The notes: generated by a model not told the origin, from the letters alone. DNA of 64,000 bases from an uncultured Sulfitobacter sp. (GCF_947500075.1 NZ_CANMQS010000005.1:1-64000), one strand, 5' to 3'; positions 9,803-19,865 are shown, counted from the stretch's first letter. Program-made: numbers and translations.

Positions 9803-11359
9803 TCAGTGCGTGAACTTCTTGATCTCGCCTGACTTGAGACGCGCACTGTAGGAGTCCAGCTCTTTGCGCACCACTTTCATCAGGAAGTAGAGGCAGAAGA
9901 TATTGACCACCGCCATCGCAAAGATCGCCGCATCGGAGAAGTCGATGACCGGCCCGAGGCTCGCTGCTGCGCCAATGACGATGAAGACGCAGAAGATGAT
10001 CTTGAAGACAAGCTCAGTCGTTTTGCCCTCGCCGAACAGATAGGTCCATGCCTTCAGCCCGTAGTAGGACCATGAGATCATGGTGGAGAACGCAAACAGG
10101 ATCACCGCGATGGCCAGTACAAACGGGAACCAACTGATCGCAGATCCGAATGCCGCAGACGTCAGCGCGACACCGCTGTTGCCGTCGACCGTTGCAATGG
10201 CAGAACCAGCTTCGTTGAGCATGTAGTTGCCTGTTGCCTGATCAATGATCAACTGCTGTGAAATGATGATCACCAGCGCGGTCATCGTACAGATCACAAC
10301 CGTGTCAATCAGCGGCTCAAGCAGGGACACGAACCCTTCCGTGATGGGTTCTTTGGTTTTCACCGCTGAGTGTGCGATGGCCGCAGACCCAACGCCGGCC
10401 TCGTTCGAGAACGCCGCACGTTTGAAGCCCTGGATCAGCGCACCGACGAAACCGCCGGCAACCCCAAGCCCTGTGAAGGCGCCTGCAAAGATCTGGCCAA
10501 ACGCCCAGCCGATCATGTTGTAGTTCACAATCAGGACAACGAAGGCCGCGCCGACATAGAGGATCCCCATGAAGGGCACGACCTTTTCGGTGACTTTCGC
10601 GATGGATTTGATGCCGCCAACGATGACCGCAAACACCACTGCTGCAAAGACAACACCGGTGATCCAGCCCGGAAACTCCCCGGTGATCTGGGTGATCTGC
10701 GCATGTGCCTGATTGGCCTGGAACATGTTCCCGCCGCCCAAGGCCCCAAGGATACAGAAGACGGAGAACAGCACCGCAAGGATCTTGCCCCCCGGCAGGC
10801 CCAATTCATCAAACCCTTTTGAAATGTAATACATCGGCCCGCCTGAGACGGTGCCGTCAGGATATTCGTTGCGGTATTTCACACCCAGCGTACATTCAGT
10901 GAACTTTGACGCCATGCCCAGAAGACCCGCAAGGATCATCCAGAACGTGGCACCCGGTCCGCCGATACCGACCGCCACGGCAACACCGGCGATGTTACCA
11001 AGGCCAACGGTACCCGACAGGGCGGTTGCAAGCGCTTGAAAGTGGCTGACTTCGCCCGCGTCGTTCGGGTCAGAGTAATCGCCCTTCACCAGACCGATGG
11101 CATGGCCGAAGAAGCGGAACTGTACAGCGGCAAAGTAGACGGTAAAGACCGTCGCCCCGATCACCAGCCACATCACGATCCATGGAAAGTTTGTGCCGGG
11201 GATCGACATGAAGATGAAGTTCACGAACCAGCCGGTGGCGTTGGAGAATGCTTCATTGACGCGCGCATCAAGCGAGGCTGCGGCTTCTTGTGCCTGAGCG
11301 GGCACTGCAACGGCGAGAAAGGCCGTGACTGCCAGCAGCATTGAGTGAATTCTTGTCAT
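9803..11359 (-). CDS. Alanine/glycine:cation symporter family protein (AGCS)
   Basis: 518 residues from ATG 11359. The ATG has AGGA 9 nt upstream, whereas the TTG nine bases earlier has no proper spacing. An apparent signal sequence (AVTAFLAVAVPAQAQ) precedes the transporter, as in other Roseobacter AGCS proteins. About eleven membrane segments follow, with family motifs GTVGLGNIAGVAVAVGIGGPGA, the FWMILAGLLGMASKFTECTLG segment and SNEAGVGSAAIAHSA. The family imports alanine or glycine with Na+. It is the second gene after a universal stress protein (12-bp gap) and ends at a strong terminator. Confidence 0.9.
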   Translation of the reverse strand: MTRIHSMLLAVTAFLAVAVPAQAQEAAASLDARVNEAFSNATGWFVNFIFMSIPGTNFPWIVMWLVIGATVFTVYFAAVQFRFFGHAIGLVKGDYSDPNDAGEVSHFQALATALSGTVGLGNIAGVAVAVGIGGPGATFWMILAGLLGMASKFTECTLGVKYRNEYPDGTVSGGPMYYISKGFDELGLPGGKILAVLFSVFCILGALGGGNMFQANQAHAQITQITGEFPGWITGVVFAAVVFAVIVGGIKSIAKVTEKVVPFMGILYVGAAFVVLIVNYNMIGWAFGQIFAGAFTGLGVAGGFVGALIQGFKRAAFSNEAGVGSAAIAHSAVKTKEPITEGFVSLLEPLIDTVVICTMTALVIIISQQLIIDQATGNYMLNEAGSAIATVDGNSGVALTSAAFGSAISWFPFVLAIAVILFAFSTMISWSYYGLKAWTYLFGEGKTTELVFKIIFCVFIVIGAAASLGPVIDFSDAAIFAMAVVNIFCLYFLMKVVRKELDSYSARLKSGEIKKFTH

Positions 11360-11371
11360 TTGGACCAATCC

Positions 11372-11803
11372 TTATGCGACGACAGTGACAGGAACGCGCG
11401 CGTTCATCACGAGGTTTGCGGTTGAACTTCCGAAGATGCGTGATGTCAGGCCACCCGCGCTTGAACGCGCGACAATGATCTGGGAGGCACCTTCAGAATG
11501 CGCGATATCGTCGATTGTGTCCGCCACATCGCCGTGGCGCACGATTGCACGCGCGTCATGGCCAGCCTCTTTGAGAGAGGCGACAGCGGGGTTGACGACC
11601 CGCTCCATCGCGATGGAAATCTCTTCTTCGCGCCGCTTGTGTCGCTCTGCGTTTTCCTCTGCTGTCTGGAAGGAAAACGGTGACCATTCGATCACATAGA
11701 CGACGATCAATTCACAATTGTCGCCGTGCGCTGCGATGCTCTTGGCGAACTCAAGGGCTTTTTCCCCTGAGCTCTGACCATCGAGTCCAATAACTAACTT
11801 CAT
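11372..11803 (-). CDS. Universal stress protein (UspA family)
   Basis: 143 residues from ATG 11803, with AGGGA just upstream. It has a Usp alpha/beta fold with the ATP-binding pattern near the C-terminus: the GxxG(9x)G[ST] motif appears around SSAGGLTSRIFGSSTANLV. It is the first gene of a two-gene operon with the AGCS symporter. Stand-alone Usp proteins next to transporters are common and are thought to modulate the partner according to ATP/AMP state; that role is inferred here. Confidence 0.88.
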   Translation of the reverse strand: MKLVIGLDGQSSGEKALEFAKSIAAHGDNCELIVVYVIEWSPFSFQTAEENAERHKRREEEISIAMERVVNPAVASLKEAGHDARAIVRHGDVADTIDDIAHSEGASQIIVARSSAGGLTSRIFGSSTANLVMNARVPVTVVA

Positions 11804-11989
11804 GGTTTTGTCCCTATTTTTAGTCTTTTGACTAGGCTTGGATAATTGGGAGTTGCTTAAAAATGCTTGGTTCCCTTGTGCCTGAAGGTAGGCTAGCGAA
11901 TGAAAGGGCACCGGTCTATGGGCTTACCAACTATAGGGGGAAATCTGCTTCGGGCTGGTGCTGGTGGTTGATGAATGACGTTCCAATGG

Positions 11990-12448
11990 GCAAGGGGGCA
12001 TGGATAGGGTAGGGTTGCCTTGATGCACGGGGCAGGTCCGCTCACGGCAAGGGCGTGACCCCAAAGAGCCAGTGCAACAAGCAGCGGGTGCCGCATAAAA
12101 CGGACCAAGCCGGGATGGGCCGGATCAAATTGCGCATTCCGGCTGCCACCGAAGGAAAACGGGTTTGGACGGCCGAGGGACATGGTCACGATCAGACAGA
12201 CCGGCAGCATCACGGCCAATGGCACAAGGTTGAGCAAGGGGGGGCCACGCCCAGAGCGCAACAAATGGGGCTGCGTGTGCAGCATGGATCAGCCAGCCCA
12301 GAACAAGAAGGGACAGGGCGGCGCAGCAGGTCGTGAACCCTGCCTGCCCCAAGCGGGCTACCAACCATGATTTGACAGGCGGGCGTACCGGTATGGAATG
12401 GCTGGCAAAGAAGAATACAAACGCCAATGCAAAACCGAACCAAGCCAT
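11990..12448 (-). pseudogene. Frameshifted NnrU-like membrane protein
   Basis: The first 70 or so residues from ATG 12448 (start MAWFGFALAFVFFFASH) match the N-terminus of NnrU-family membrane proteins, linked to nitrite/NO metabolism. The match then continues in another frame (LVPLAVMLPVCLIV, then RPNPFSFGG, then HPLLVALALWGH). The switch falls at a run of seven G on the plus strand (12238-12244). Beyond about 12060 the similarity fades in every frame, so the C-terminal third is also damaged. A sequencing error in the G run could explain the frameshift but not the lost tail. The family length is about 190 residues. Confidence 0.65.
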
Positions 12449-12735
12449 GTTCCACTCCCCTCAGCGTCAAAACGAAGACCTTTGGCGAAAGGCTTGATTG
12501 ACATACCTGAGTAAATCCATCAGATAAATGCCCAGCGAACCATCCAGTGTTCTGGCGGGAGCGCCATGCTGTGATCTGCCGGACAGGTCACAGGATCACG
12601 CGGGTTGCCGACGGTGCTTTCTGGATCGCACGCTCAACGCCTCGCACCTATGACGGGAGGTGCACCGAGGCTTCATATCCTCCTGACATGCCAGCGCTTC
12701 GCCAGCAGTTCTTCCAAACATTGACTGGACACAGC
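12449..12735. other. Intergenic region without recognisable gene
   Basis: This region separates the nnrU-like pseudogene from the barrel-protein gene. I see no convincing gene, tRNA or terminator. The promoters of both flanking units probably lie here. Confidence 0.5.
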
Positions 12736-13740
12736 ATGAAACCTACACTCGTGATCACCACTGCATCAACATTCCTTCTGGGGGCCGGGCAGTACGTTTA
12801 CGCCCAAGAGAGCGGCTTTTCCTGGGAAGGGGAGCTCGAAATTGGTGTCGATAGCACCTTTGATGCGGATGATCCGGCCGCGGAAATCACGGACACCTAT
12901 CTGTCGCTTGAGCTTGCTTTTGAAGCCGCACTTTCGGATCGGCTGAGCGCATTTGGTGGTTTGACGCTCGAATCCGTTCTGGATACGACGGACGACAGAA
13001 CCTTCGACGATATCGGTCTTTACTTCAGCGAACTTGGGCTGCGCTACAGCATGGGGGAGACACAGGTATCGCTCGGCAAGATCAGCCCGGTGTTTGCCGT
13101 GGCATGGGATGCGGCACCCGGCTTTTTTGGCACGTCGCTGGCGGAAGACTATGAGCTGAGCGAGATGATCGGTGTTGCGGGAGAGACACCACTGGGTGCA
13201 GGCACGGTGTCATTTGCCGTCTTCTATGCAGACGATACCGGACTGAGTGACAGTGTCGGAACCAAACGGGGTCGGACGTCACTTTCTGATGGTGGTGTGG
13301 GCAACACCGGGAAGCTTGATAACGTCGCATTGCAGTATACGCAGGACTTTGGCGATACCACCGCATGGGTGGGCGCGCGCCATCTGTCCGCCGGGGAGGG
13401 GGACGTCTCTGACGAAACTGGTGTGGTCGCGGGGCTTCGCCATGATTTTGGCAACGGCTTTGATGCCATCGGGGAAGTCGCGCATTTCCATGGGGCCGGG
13501 GGAACGGAGGATACTGCGACCTACATGACGGTTGGGGCGGCCTATGGGTTGGACGACTGGACCTTCTCTGCGGCGGCGACGGTTATCGACAACTCGGGCG
13601 CGGCGACGGACAGTCTGGTCACAATCGGGGTGGACCGCGCGGTCACCGACACGTTCGAGGTCAGCTTTGGGCTCGCGCGATTTGATGTCGGTGGAGAGCA
13701 ATCCTCCGCCGTTGGCCTTTCCGGCATCCTGACGTTTTAG
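12736..13740 (+). CDS. Porin-like outer-membrane beta-barrel protein
   Basis: 334 residues from ATG 12736; the 63 residues upstream in the same frame are not protein-like. The N-terminus is a Sec signal peptide ending near VYAQE. The mature part is acidic, rich in Gly, Asp and Thr, and shows alternating hydrophobic strands (GLYFSELGLRYSMG, NVALQYTQDFG, TYMTVGAAYG). It ends in an aromatic residue (GILTF), the BAM recognition signal of outer-membrane proteins. It resembles Gram-negative porins of Rhodobacterales, but the substrate is unknown. No operon partner is evident. Confidence 0.75.
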   Translation: MKPTLVITTASTFLLGAGQYVYAQESGFSWEGELEIGVDSTFDADDPAAEITDTYLSLELAFEAALSDRLSAFGGLTLESVLDTTDDRTFDDIGLYFSELGLRYSMGETQVSLGKISPVFAVAWDAAPGFFGTSLAEDYELSEMIGVAGETPLGAGTVSFAVFYADDTGLSDSVGTKRGRTSLSDGGVGNTGKLDNVALQYTQDFGDTTAWVGARHLSAGEGDVSDETGVVAGLRHDFGNGFDAIGEVAHFHGAGGTEDTATYMTVGAAYGLDDWTFSAAATVIDNSGAATDSLVTIGVDRAVTDTFEVSFGLARFDVGGEQSSAVGLSGILTF

Positions 13741-13912
13741 GGACGCAGCGGCAGGGCGGGGACAAACCGGCTCTGCCTCGGCATTATGGACGGCACCTCA
13801 ACCCTGCGCCTCACATGGTCAGAAATATGTGCTAAGATAGGAAAATTGGTCGCCCCTGTGGGTTTGCTGGCAAACGCACCGGGGCTGAGCCATGCGTTGG
13901 GAGGTGCGTGTC

Positions 13913-14734
13913 ATGACATCCAAGATCGCCGGATCCACACCTCCGGGCAAACCGTCGCCGCAGCGGCAAACCATGCTCAAGGTCAACAAGGTGACGACCG
14001 AAGATATCACGTCGTCGCTCAAGGCAGGGTTTGGCGACTTTCTGGCACGTCCTTTCATGAGCGCCTTCTTCGGCCTGTTCTATGCGGTGTTCGGGATCCT
14101 GTTTGTCTGGTGTCTGGTCTGGCTCGGCAAGATCTGGATGATCATTCCCGCCATGGTCGGCTTTCCGCTGGTCGCTCCTTTCGCCGCTGCCGGGCTTTAT
14201 GAGATGTCCCGACGGTTGCAGAGCGATACGCCCTTCGGCTGGTTCGACATCCTGACTGTCATGGCCAATCAACGCAAACGCGAGATGGGTTGGATGGCGT
14301 TCGTCACCCTGTTCATTTTCTGGATATGGAGCTATCAGATTCGACTTTGGCTGGCGATTATCCTGCAAGACTCGTCCTTTTCGGATTTCGAGGGGTTTTT
14401 GAACATCGTGTTCTTCACACCGCAGGGGTGGACGTTCCTTGCCGTGGGCACCTGTGCAGGGGCCTTGCTGTCGGCTGTCCTTTTCACCGTGACGGTCGTC
14501 GCCATGCCGATGTTGCTGGACCGGGAGACGGACTTTGTGACTGCCATGCTGACGTCTGTTCGCGTCGTGACAGAGAATCCGGTGGTTATGCTCACCTGGG
14601 CGGCGATTATCTCCGTCACGATGCTGTTGTCGCTGGTGCCGGCGTTTCTGGGTCTGATCTTTACCCTGCCGATCCTTGGGCACACGACATGGCATCTATA
14701 CCGCCGCGCCGTTCCACCGGTGGAGGTGGCGTGA
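13913..14734 (+). CDS. DUF2189 family integral membrane protein
   Basis: 273 residues from ATG 13913, chosen because GGGAGG lies 8 nt upstream; an ATG 21 bp earlier precedes that site. About six hydrophobic segments are seen after a soluble N-terminus. The region around ARPFMSAFFGLFYAVFG and FPLVAPFAAAGLYEMSRR is typical of the DUF2189 family (predicted integral membrane proteins), whose function is unknown. It lies between the barrel protein and the RND operon, with no clear coupling. Confidence 0.8.
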   Translation: MTSKIAGSTPPGKPSPQRQTMLKVNKVTTEDITSSLKAGFGDFLARPFMSAFFGLFYAVFGILFVWCLVWLGKIWMIIPAMVGFPLVAPFAAAGLYEMSRRLQSDTPFGWFDILTVMANQRKREMGWMAFVTLFIFWIWSYQIRLWLAIILQDSSFSDFEGFLNIVFFTPQGWTFLAVGTCAGALLSAVLFTVTVVAMPMLLDRETDFVTAMLTSVRVVTENPVVMLTWAAIISVTMLLSLVPAFLGLIFTLPILGHTTWHLYRRAVPPVEVA

Positions 14735-14866
14735 TCCGGTCAACACCCTGCGTGCCAGCTTCCTGTGCATGACCGAGTGTTTTCCCGTCAAACGAGCGCT
14801 TGAGCGTTTCCTTCCCTGCAAATGACGTTACAGTTCGTTGCACACCAACCATGGGAGGCACCTTGA

Positions 14867-16000
14867 GTGTTACATCTATCTCAGGCGTTGCGCCTTGCTT
14901 GCGTTTTCCTTTGTGTATCCTCCCTACAGGCGATTGCGCAGCAAGGGCCACCACCGGTGACGGTTGCCACCCCCCTGGTAAAGAAAATCGTGGAGGATGA
15001 TGAGTTCGTTGGCCGATTTGATGCGGTGGCTCAGGTCAACGTGCGGGCGCGGGTGTCTGGGTATCTTGATGCGGTGCATTTCACTGACGGTAGTCTGGTG
15101 GAGGAAGGGCAATTGCTCTTCACCATCGACCCGCGTCAGTTCGACACGGCCATGCGGCAGGCGCAGGCGCAGATCGGCGTTGCGCAAGCGACCTTCGATT
15201 TTGCCGAAGAACAGCTTGAACGCGCGGAAAACCTCATTGCCAACGGAAATATCCCGCAAAGCACCGTGGACCAGCGGCGGGAGGAATACCTCGCCGCGCA
15301 AGGGGCACTGGAACAGGCGCGCGCGGCTGTGGAACTGGCAGAGCTCGACCTTGAATACTCCCAGATCCGTGCGCCCATGGCCGGGCGCATTGACCGCACC
15401 CGCATCGATCCCGGCAATCTGGTGTCTGCCAATGAATCCGTGCTCACCTCTATTGTGTCTTCCGACCCGATAAACTTCTACTTCGACATCGATGAGCGGT
15501 ATTTTCTGGCCTATTCACGTGATGCCCGTGCGCGCGGCGTGTCGCTTCAGGAGGGCGGCGGCGGGCTCAATGTGCGCGTGACCCTCTCGGACAGGAGCAT
15601 TGAGCCGCTGCCTGGCGTGCTCGACTTTTCTGAGAACCGTATCGACGCCGAAACCGGCACCATGCGCATCCGGGCGGTGGTGGCCAATCCTGATAACATC
15701 CTGACACCCGGTCTTTTTGGACGTGTGAACGTGCCGGGGTCACTGCCTTATGAAGGTATCCTGCTGCCCGACAGCGCCATCGTGGCGGACCAGAACCGCA
15801 GGCTGGTGATGACCGTGGATGCGGACGGCATTGTCGTCCCGCGCGAAGTGCGTCCGGGGCCCCGGATCGATGGCTACCGGGTGATCCGCGAGGGGCTCGA
15901 TGGGTCTGAACAAGTGGTGATCAACGGGTTGATGCGCGCGCGCCCCGGCAGCGCGGTCACGCCTGAACCGACCGAGCTTCCTCCGGTTGCGGATAACTGA
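14867..16000 (+). CDS. RND efflux periplasmic adaptor (membrane fusion protein)
   Basis: 377 residues from GTG 14867, with GGGAGG 8 nt upstream. A signal peptide (residues 1-25, ending QAIAQ) is followed by the barrel-sandwich hybrid lipoyl half-motifs (VNVRARVSGYLDAVHFTDG and YSQIRAPMAGRIDRTRID). Between them is an alpha-hairpin (about 90-160); a beta-barrel and a membrane-proximal domain follow. This is the AcrA/MexA class, which links an inner-membrane RND pump to a TolC-type channel. The pump gene overlaps its 3' end. No outer-membrane channel gene is present, so a shared TolC is likely. Confidence 0.92.
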   Translation: MLHLSQALRLACVFLCVSSLQAIAQQGPPPVTVATPLVKKIVEDDEFVGRFDAVAQVNVRARVSGYLDAVHFTDGSLVEEGQLLFTIDPRQFDTAMRQAQAQIGVAQATFDFAEEQLERAENLIANGNIPQSTVDQRREEYLAAQGALEQARAAVELAELDLEYSQIRAPMAGRIDRTRIDPGNLVSANESVLTSIVSSDPINFYFDIDERYFLAYSRDARARGVSLQEGGGGLNVRVTLSDRSIEPLPGVLDFSENRIDAETGTMRIRAVVANPDNILTPGLFGRVNVPGSLPYEGILLPDSAIVADQNRRLVMTVDADGIVVPREVRPGPRIDGYRVIREGLDGSEQVVINGLMRARPGSAVTPEPTELPPVADN

Positions 16001-19000
16001 GGTGGGTCGTTTCTTTGTTGATCGGCCTATCTTTGCCGCCGTCGCCTCGATCATTCTGACCCTTGTCGGGGCGATCTCGTACTTCCTGTTGCCGGTTGAG
16101 CAATATCCCCCTATCGCGCCACCCTCGATTGTGGTCAGCGCGGCCTATCCCGGTGCCGATGCCGCTACGGTTGCGGCCACGGTCGCCACCCCGTTGGAGC
16201 AGGAGATCAACGGCGTCGAGGGCATGCTTTACATGTCCTCCTATTCCACCGCGGATGGGGCGATGGCGCTGACCGTGACGTTCGAGCTTGGAACAGATCT
16301 GGATGCCGCTCAGGTGCTGGTCCAGAACCGCATTTCCATCGCCGAGGCGCGGTTGCCGCAGGAGGTGCGCGCGCTTGGTGTGACGGCGGCAAAATCTTCG
16401 CCCAACCTCATGATGGTTGTGCACATGCTGTCGCCGGATGAGACGTTCGATCAACTCTATGTCTCCAACTACGCCCGTGCGCGGGTGCGCGACAGGTTGA
16501 TCCGGCTTGATGGGGTAGGGGATCTGGCCATATTCGGGGAGCGGGAGTTCTCCGCACGGATCTGGATGGACCCGGACAAGCTTGGCTCGCTTGGGTTGAC
16601 CGCAGGGGACGTTGTGGGCGCGCTGCGTGAGCAGAACGTGCAGGTTTCAGGCGGATCGCTGGGCGCGCCGCCAAACCCGACGGGCTCCGCCTTTCAGGTC
16701 GCCATCACCACCCAGGGCAGGCTGGAATCCGCGCGTGAGTTCGGCAATGTCATCGTGCGTGCCACTGATGAAGGACGGGTCGTGCGCGTGCGCGACGTGG
16801 CCCGTGTCGAGATCGGTGCGCGGTCCTACACGACCAATTCCTATCTGAACAACAAACCCGCTGTCGCCCTCGGCGTGTTCCAGCGGCCCGGCTCCAACGC
16901 GCTCGCCTCTGCCGAGGAAATCGTTGCGGTGATGGAAGAGTTGTCAGAAGATTTTCCCGACGGCCTTGAGTACCGGGTTGTCTACAATCCGACAGAGTTT
17001 ATCGAGGCTTCCGTCACGGCGGTCTATGACACGATTTTCGAGGCCGTGTTGCTGGTGGTCGCCGTTGTGCTTGTCTTCCTGCAAAGCTGGCGCAGTGCGC
17101 TGGTGCCGCTGCTCGCGATCCCGGTATCGCTGGTGGGCACCTTCGCGGTGATGCTGGTGCTGGGGTATTCGCTGAACCTGCTGACGCTTTTCGGGCTGAT
17201 CCTTGCCATCGGGATCGTGGTCGATGACGCCATCGTGGTGGTTGAGAACGTGGAGCGCAACATCGCGAACGGGATGAGCCCGCGCGATGCCTCTGCACGC
17301 ACCATGGACGAAGTGCAGAATGCGATCATCGGCACAACACTTGTATTGATCGCAGTCTTTGTGCCCTCGGCTTTCGTGCCGGGTGTCACCGGGCAGTTCT
17401 ACCAGCAATTCGCGGTCACGATATCGGTCGCCACGGTGATCTCCACCTTCAATTCCCTCAGCCTTTCGCCCGCGCTTGCCGCGCTCTTGCTGCGGCCCAA
17501 GAGCGAAAGCGGTGGCCTGATGGCGCGGATCTCGGCGGGGTTCAATCGCGGCTTTGATGCACTCAGCGCCGCCTACGGTGGATTGATCCGGTTTCTTGTC
17601 TCCTCAACGGCGATGCTGGCGGTCTGCCTGTTGGGTTTTGCCGGATTGCTTGGCGCCACGGCATATATCTCGCAACAGGTGCCCACCGGCTTCATTCCGG
17701 ATGCTGATCAAGGCTATGCCATCGTGGTGGTGCAACTGCCTGACGGTGCCTCACTTGAGCGGACCGACGCAGTGACCCGTGCCGCCAGCGAAATCGTGCT
17801 CGGCACACCGGGCGTGACGAATGCCGTGGCATTTGCGGGGTTTTCCGGGGCGACTTTTACCAACCAGACCAATCAGGCGGTGATCTTCACCACCTTCGCG
17901 CCCTTTGACGAACGGCTTGAAGCCGGACAGCCTGCGGGTGCCATCGTGGGGGAGCTTTTTGGCCGGATGCAGGCCTTGCGTGAAGCCTTCATCATCGCCA
18001 TTGCGCCTCCCTCGGTGCAAGGCGTGGGCAACGGCGGTGGCTTCAAACTGCAAATGGTGGATACCGAAGGCGCTGACATCGGGCGGGTGCTTGGGACGGC
18101 CTATGCGATCATGGGGGCCGCGGCACAGAATGACGCGGTTCAGGGTGTTTTCACCACATTCTCCGCCAGTTCCCCGCAGATCTATCTGGAGATCGACCGG
18201 GTGCGGGCGCAGATGCTCAACGTGCCAATCGGTGCGATATTCGAGGCTTTGGCGATCAATCTCGGCTCGGCCTATGTCAACGATTTCAACGCTTTCGGGC
18301 GGCTGTTTCAAGTACGCGCACAGGCGGATGCGGGTTTCCGGCTTGAGCCTGATGACATCGCAGCGCTTCGCGTGCGATCCGCCAGCGGGGATTTGGTGCC
18401 GTTGGGCACGCTGGTGGAGATACAGCCCGCCGCAGGCCCTGCGCTGATCCAGCGCTATAATCAGAAAGTCTCGGTACCGCTCCAGGGCTCCGCAGCACCC
18501 GGTGTATCCACAGGGGAGGCGCTTTTGGCGATGGAGGCGATTGCCGAAAGCGTCATGCCTCCCGGTGTTGATTATGAGTGGACGGAGCTGGCGTTGCAGG
18601 AACGCAATCAGGGCAACACGGCAATCTACATCTTCGCGCTGTCGGTTCTGCTCGCCTTTCTCTTCCTCGCCGCACTTTATGAAAGCATCGTGCTGCCCTT
18701 CGCCATCGTATTGATCGTGCCCATGGCAATCCTGTCTGCACTGTTGGGGGTCATGTTTCGGGGCATGGACAACAACATCCTCACACAGGTTGGATTGATC
18801 GTGCTCGTGGGCCTTGCGGCAAAGAACGCGATCCTCGTGGTGGAATTCGCCAAGCAAGCACAGGAAGAACGCGGCCTGTCCCCGATGGACGCCGCGATTG
18901 AGGCCAGTCGCCTGCGCTTGCGCCCGATCCTGATGACGGCCTTTGCGTTTATCCTTGGCGTGGTGCCGTTGATGATTTCGGTTGGTCCGGGATCGGAGAT

Positions 19001-19133
19001 GCGTCAAGCGCTTGGCACGGCGGTGTTCTTCGGCATGTCCGGGGTGACGCTGATGGGCCTGCTGCTTACGCCGGTATTCTATGTCACGCTGCGAAGGCTC
19101 TTCCCCGGAGGGGCGGGGGCTCAAGCGCGGTGA
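15987..19133 (+). CDS. RND multidrug efflux permease (HAE1/AcrB family)
   Basis: 1048 residues from TTG 15987, overlapping the adaptor stop codon. A GTG at 16002 would give a protein starting GRFFVDRPIFA, closer to the usual RND start, so the start is uncertain by five codons. Twelve membrane helices are arranged 1+5 twice with large periplasmic loops. The proton-relay aspartate pair is in helix 4 (GIVVDDAIVVVENV) and the relay lysine in helix 10 (AAKNAILVVEFAKQ). With the adaptor it forms a tripartite drug/proton antiporter. Substrates are unknown, and no dedicated regulator is adjacent. Confidence 0.93.
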   Translation: MRITEVGRFFVDRPIFAAVASIILTLVGAISYFLLPVEQYPPIAPPSIVVSAAYPGADAATVAATVATPLEQEINGVEGMLYMSSYSTADGAMALTVTFELGTDLDAAQVLVQNRISIAEARLPQEVRALGVTAAKSSPNLMMVVHMLSPDETFDQLYVSNYARARVRDRLIRLDGVGDLAIFGEREFSARIWMDPDKLGSLGLTAGDVVGALREQNVQVSGGSLGAPPNPTGSAFQVAITTQGRLESAREFGNVIVRATDEGRVVRVRDVARVEIGARSYTTNSYLNNKPAVALGVFQRPGSNALASAEEIVAVMEELSEDFPDGLEYRVVYNPTEFIEASVTAVYDTIFEAVLLVVAVVLVFLQSWRSALVPLLAIPVSLVGTFAVMLVLGYSLNLLTLFGLILAIGIVVDDAIVVVENVERNIANGMSPRDASARTMDEVQNAIIGTTLVLIAVFVPSAFVPGVTGQFYQQFAVTISVATVISTFNSLSLSPALAALLLRPKSESGGLMARISAGFNRGFDALSAAYGGLIRFLVSSTAMLAVCLLGFAGLLGATAYISQQVPTGFIPDADQGYAIVVVQLPDGASLERTDAVTRAASEIVLGTPGVTNAVAFAGFSGATFTNQTNQAVIFTTFAPFDERLEAGQPAGAIVGELFGRMQALREAFIIAIAPPSVQGVGNGGGFKLQMVDTEGADIGRVLGTAYAIMGAAAQNDAVQGVFTTFSASSPQIYLEIDRVRAQMLNVPIGAIFEALAINLGSAYVNDFNAFGRLFQVRAQADAGFRLEPDDIAALRVRSASGDLVPLGTLVEIQPAAGPALIQRYNQKVSVPLQGSAAPGVSTGEALLAMEAIAESVMPPGVDYEWTELALQERNQGNTAIYIFALSVLLAFLFLAALYESIVLPFAIVLIVPMAILSALLGVMFRGMDNNILTQVGLIVLVGLAAKNAILVVEFAKQAQEERGLSPMDAAIEASRLRLRPILMTAFAFILGVVPLMISVGPGSEMRQALGTAVFFGMSGVTLMGLLLTPVFYVTLRRLFPGGAGAQAR

Positions 19134-19194
19134 CGGGGGGCGCCTAACCACCATGCAGATGCTATTGAACCGTCAATAAAGCGTTGGAGCAGGA

Positions 19195-19782
19195 ATGCAC
19201 GTTCTCACCATCCTTGATCATCCGGATCCCAAGTCCTTCAGTTCAGCCGTTGCCGGTCAGTTTTGTGCCGGTGCGGAGAGCCTCGGGCATACGACCGAAC
19301 TGGTTGACTTGCATGCGGAAGGCTTTGATCCGCGCTGGTCGATGGAGGACGTGGAAGGGGACGCATCAGGGCGCGTGCCACCTGATATCAAGGCAGAGCA
19401 AGACCGCATCGCGCGGGCGGATGCCATCGGGTTTGTTTTCCCGCTGTTCTGGTGGGGGATGCCTGCAATGACAAAGGGATGGGTGGATCGTGTCTGGTCG
19501 TGGGGCTGGGCCTATGACCAGTTGGAGGACCCTAATAAATCGCTCCAGAAGCCGCGCACAGGCGTGTTGCTGGTGCCTGCCGGTGCCCGTTCGGATGAAA
19601 TGGACGAGAAGGGATATACGTCGGCGCTTGAGACGGCGTGGATTGCGGGCACTTTCGGCTACTTTGGGTTTGCCAGCCGAGAGCTGATTTTACTGAACGG
19701 CTCCAAGGGTTCTGACGCGCGGCGCAAAGCACTTCTGGACCGCGCCTATCAGGCGGGCGCCACGTTGAAAGCGCCAGATTGA
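19195..19782 (+). CDS. NAD(P)H dehydrogenase (quinone), flavodoxin-like fold
   Basis: 195 residues from ATG 19195, preceded by GGAGCAGGA. It belongs to the Flavodoxin_2 family (NQO1/MdaB/WrbA-like). The N-terminal LTILDHPDPKSFS loop binds the FMN/FAD phosphate, and FVFPLFWWGMPAMTKGWVDRV is the characteristic flavin-contact segment. These enzymes reduce quinones by two electrons with NAD(P)H, protecting against redox cyclers. It follows the RND permease by 61 bp and could be co-transcribed with it. Confidence 0.87.
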   Translation: MHVLTILDHPDPKSFSSAVAGQFCAGAESLGHTTELVDLHAEGFDPRWSMEDVEGDASGRVPPDIKAEQDRIARADAIGFVFPLFWWGMPAMTKGWVDRVWSWGWAYDQLEDPNKSLQKPRTGVLLVPAGARSDEMDEKGYTSALETAWIAGTFGYFGFASRELILLNGSKGSDARRKALLDRAYQAGATLKAPD

Positions 19783-19793
19783 GACAGCCACCC

Positions 19794-19813
19794 GATGGTG
19801 CGACTGCACCATC
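19794..19813. terminator. Hairpin between convergent genes
   Basis: Perfect 8-bp arms (gatggtgc and gcaccatc) with a gact loop lie 12 bp after the quinone reductase stop codon. There is no T tract, so it may act as a weak or Rho-assisted terminator. Confidence 0.45.
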
Positions 19814-19865
19814 AACCCGGACGATTGGGAGACTTCTGGCACGCGGGTCTTGCCCGAAAGCCCCC

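Noticed and set aside
17751..19154. 467-codon frame antisense to the RND permease
   Set aside because: Its His/Arg/Gln-rich composition is typical of the reverse complement of a GC-rich membrane protein gene.
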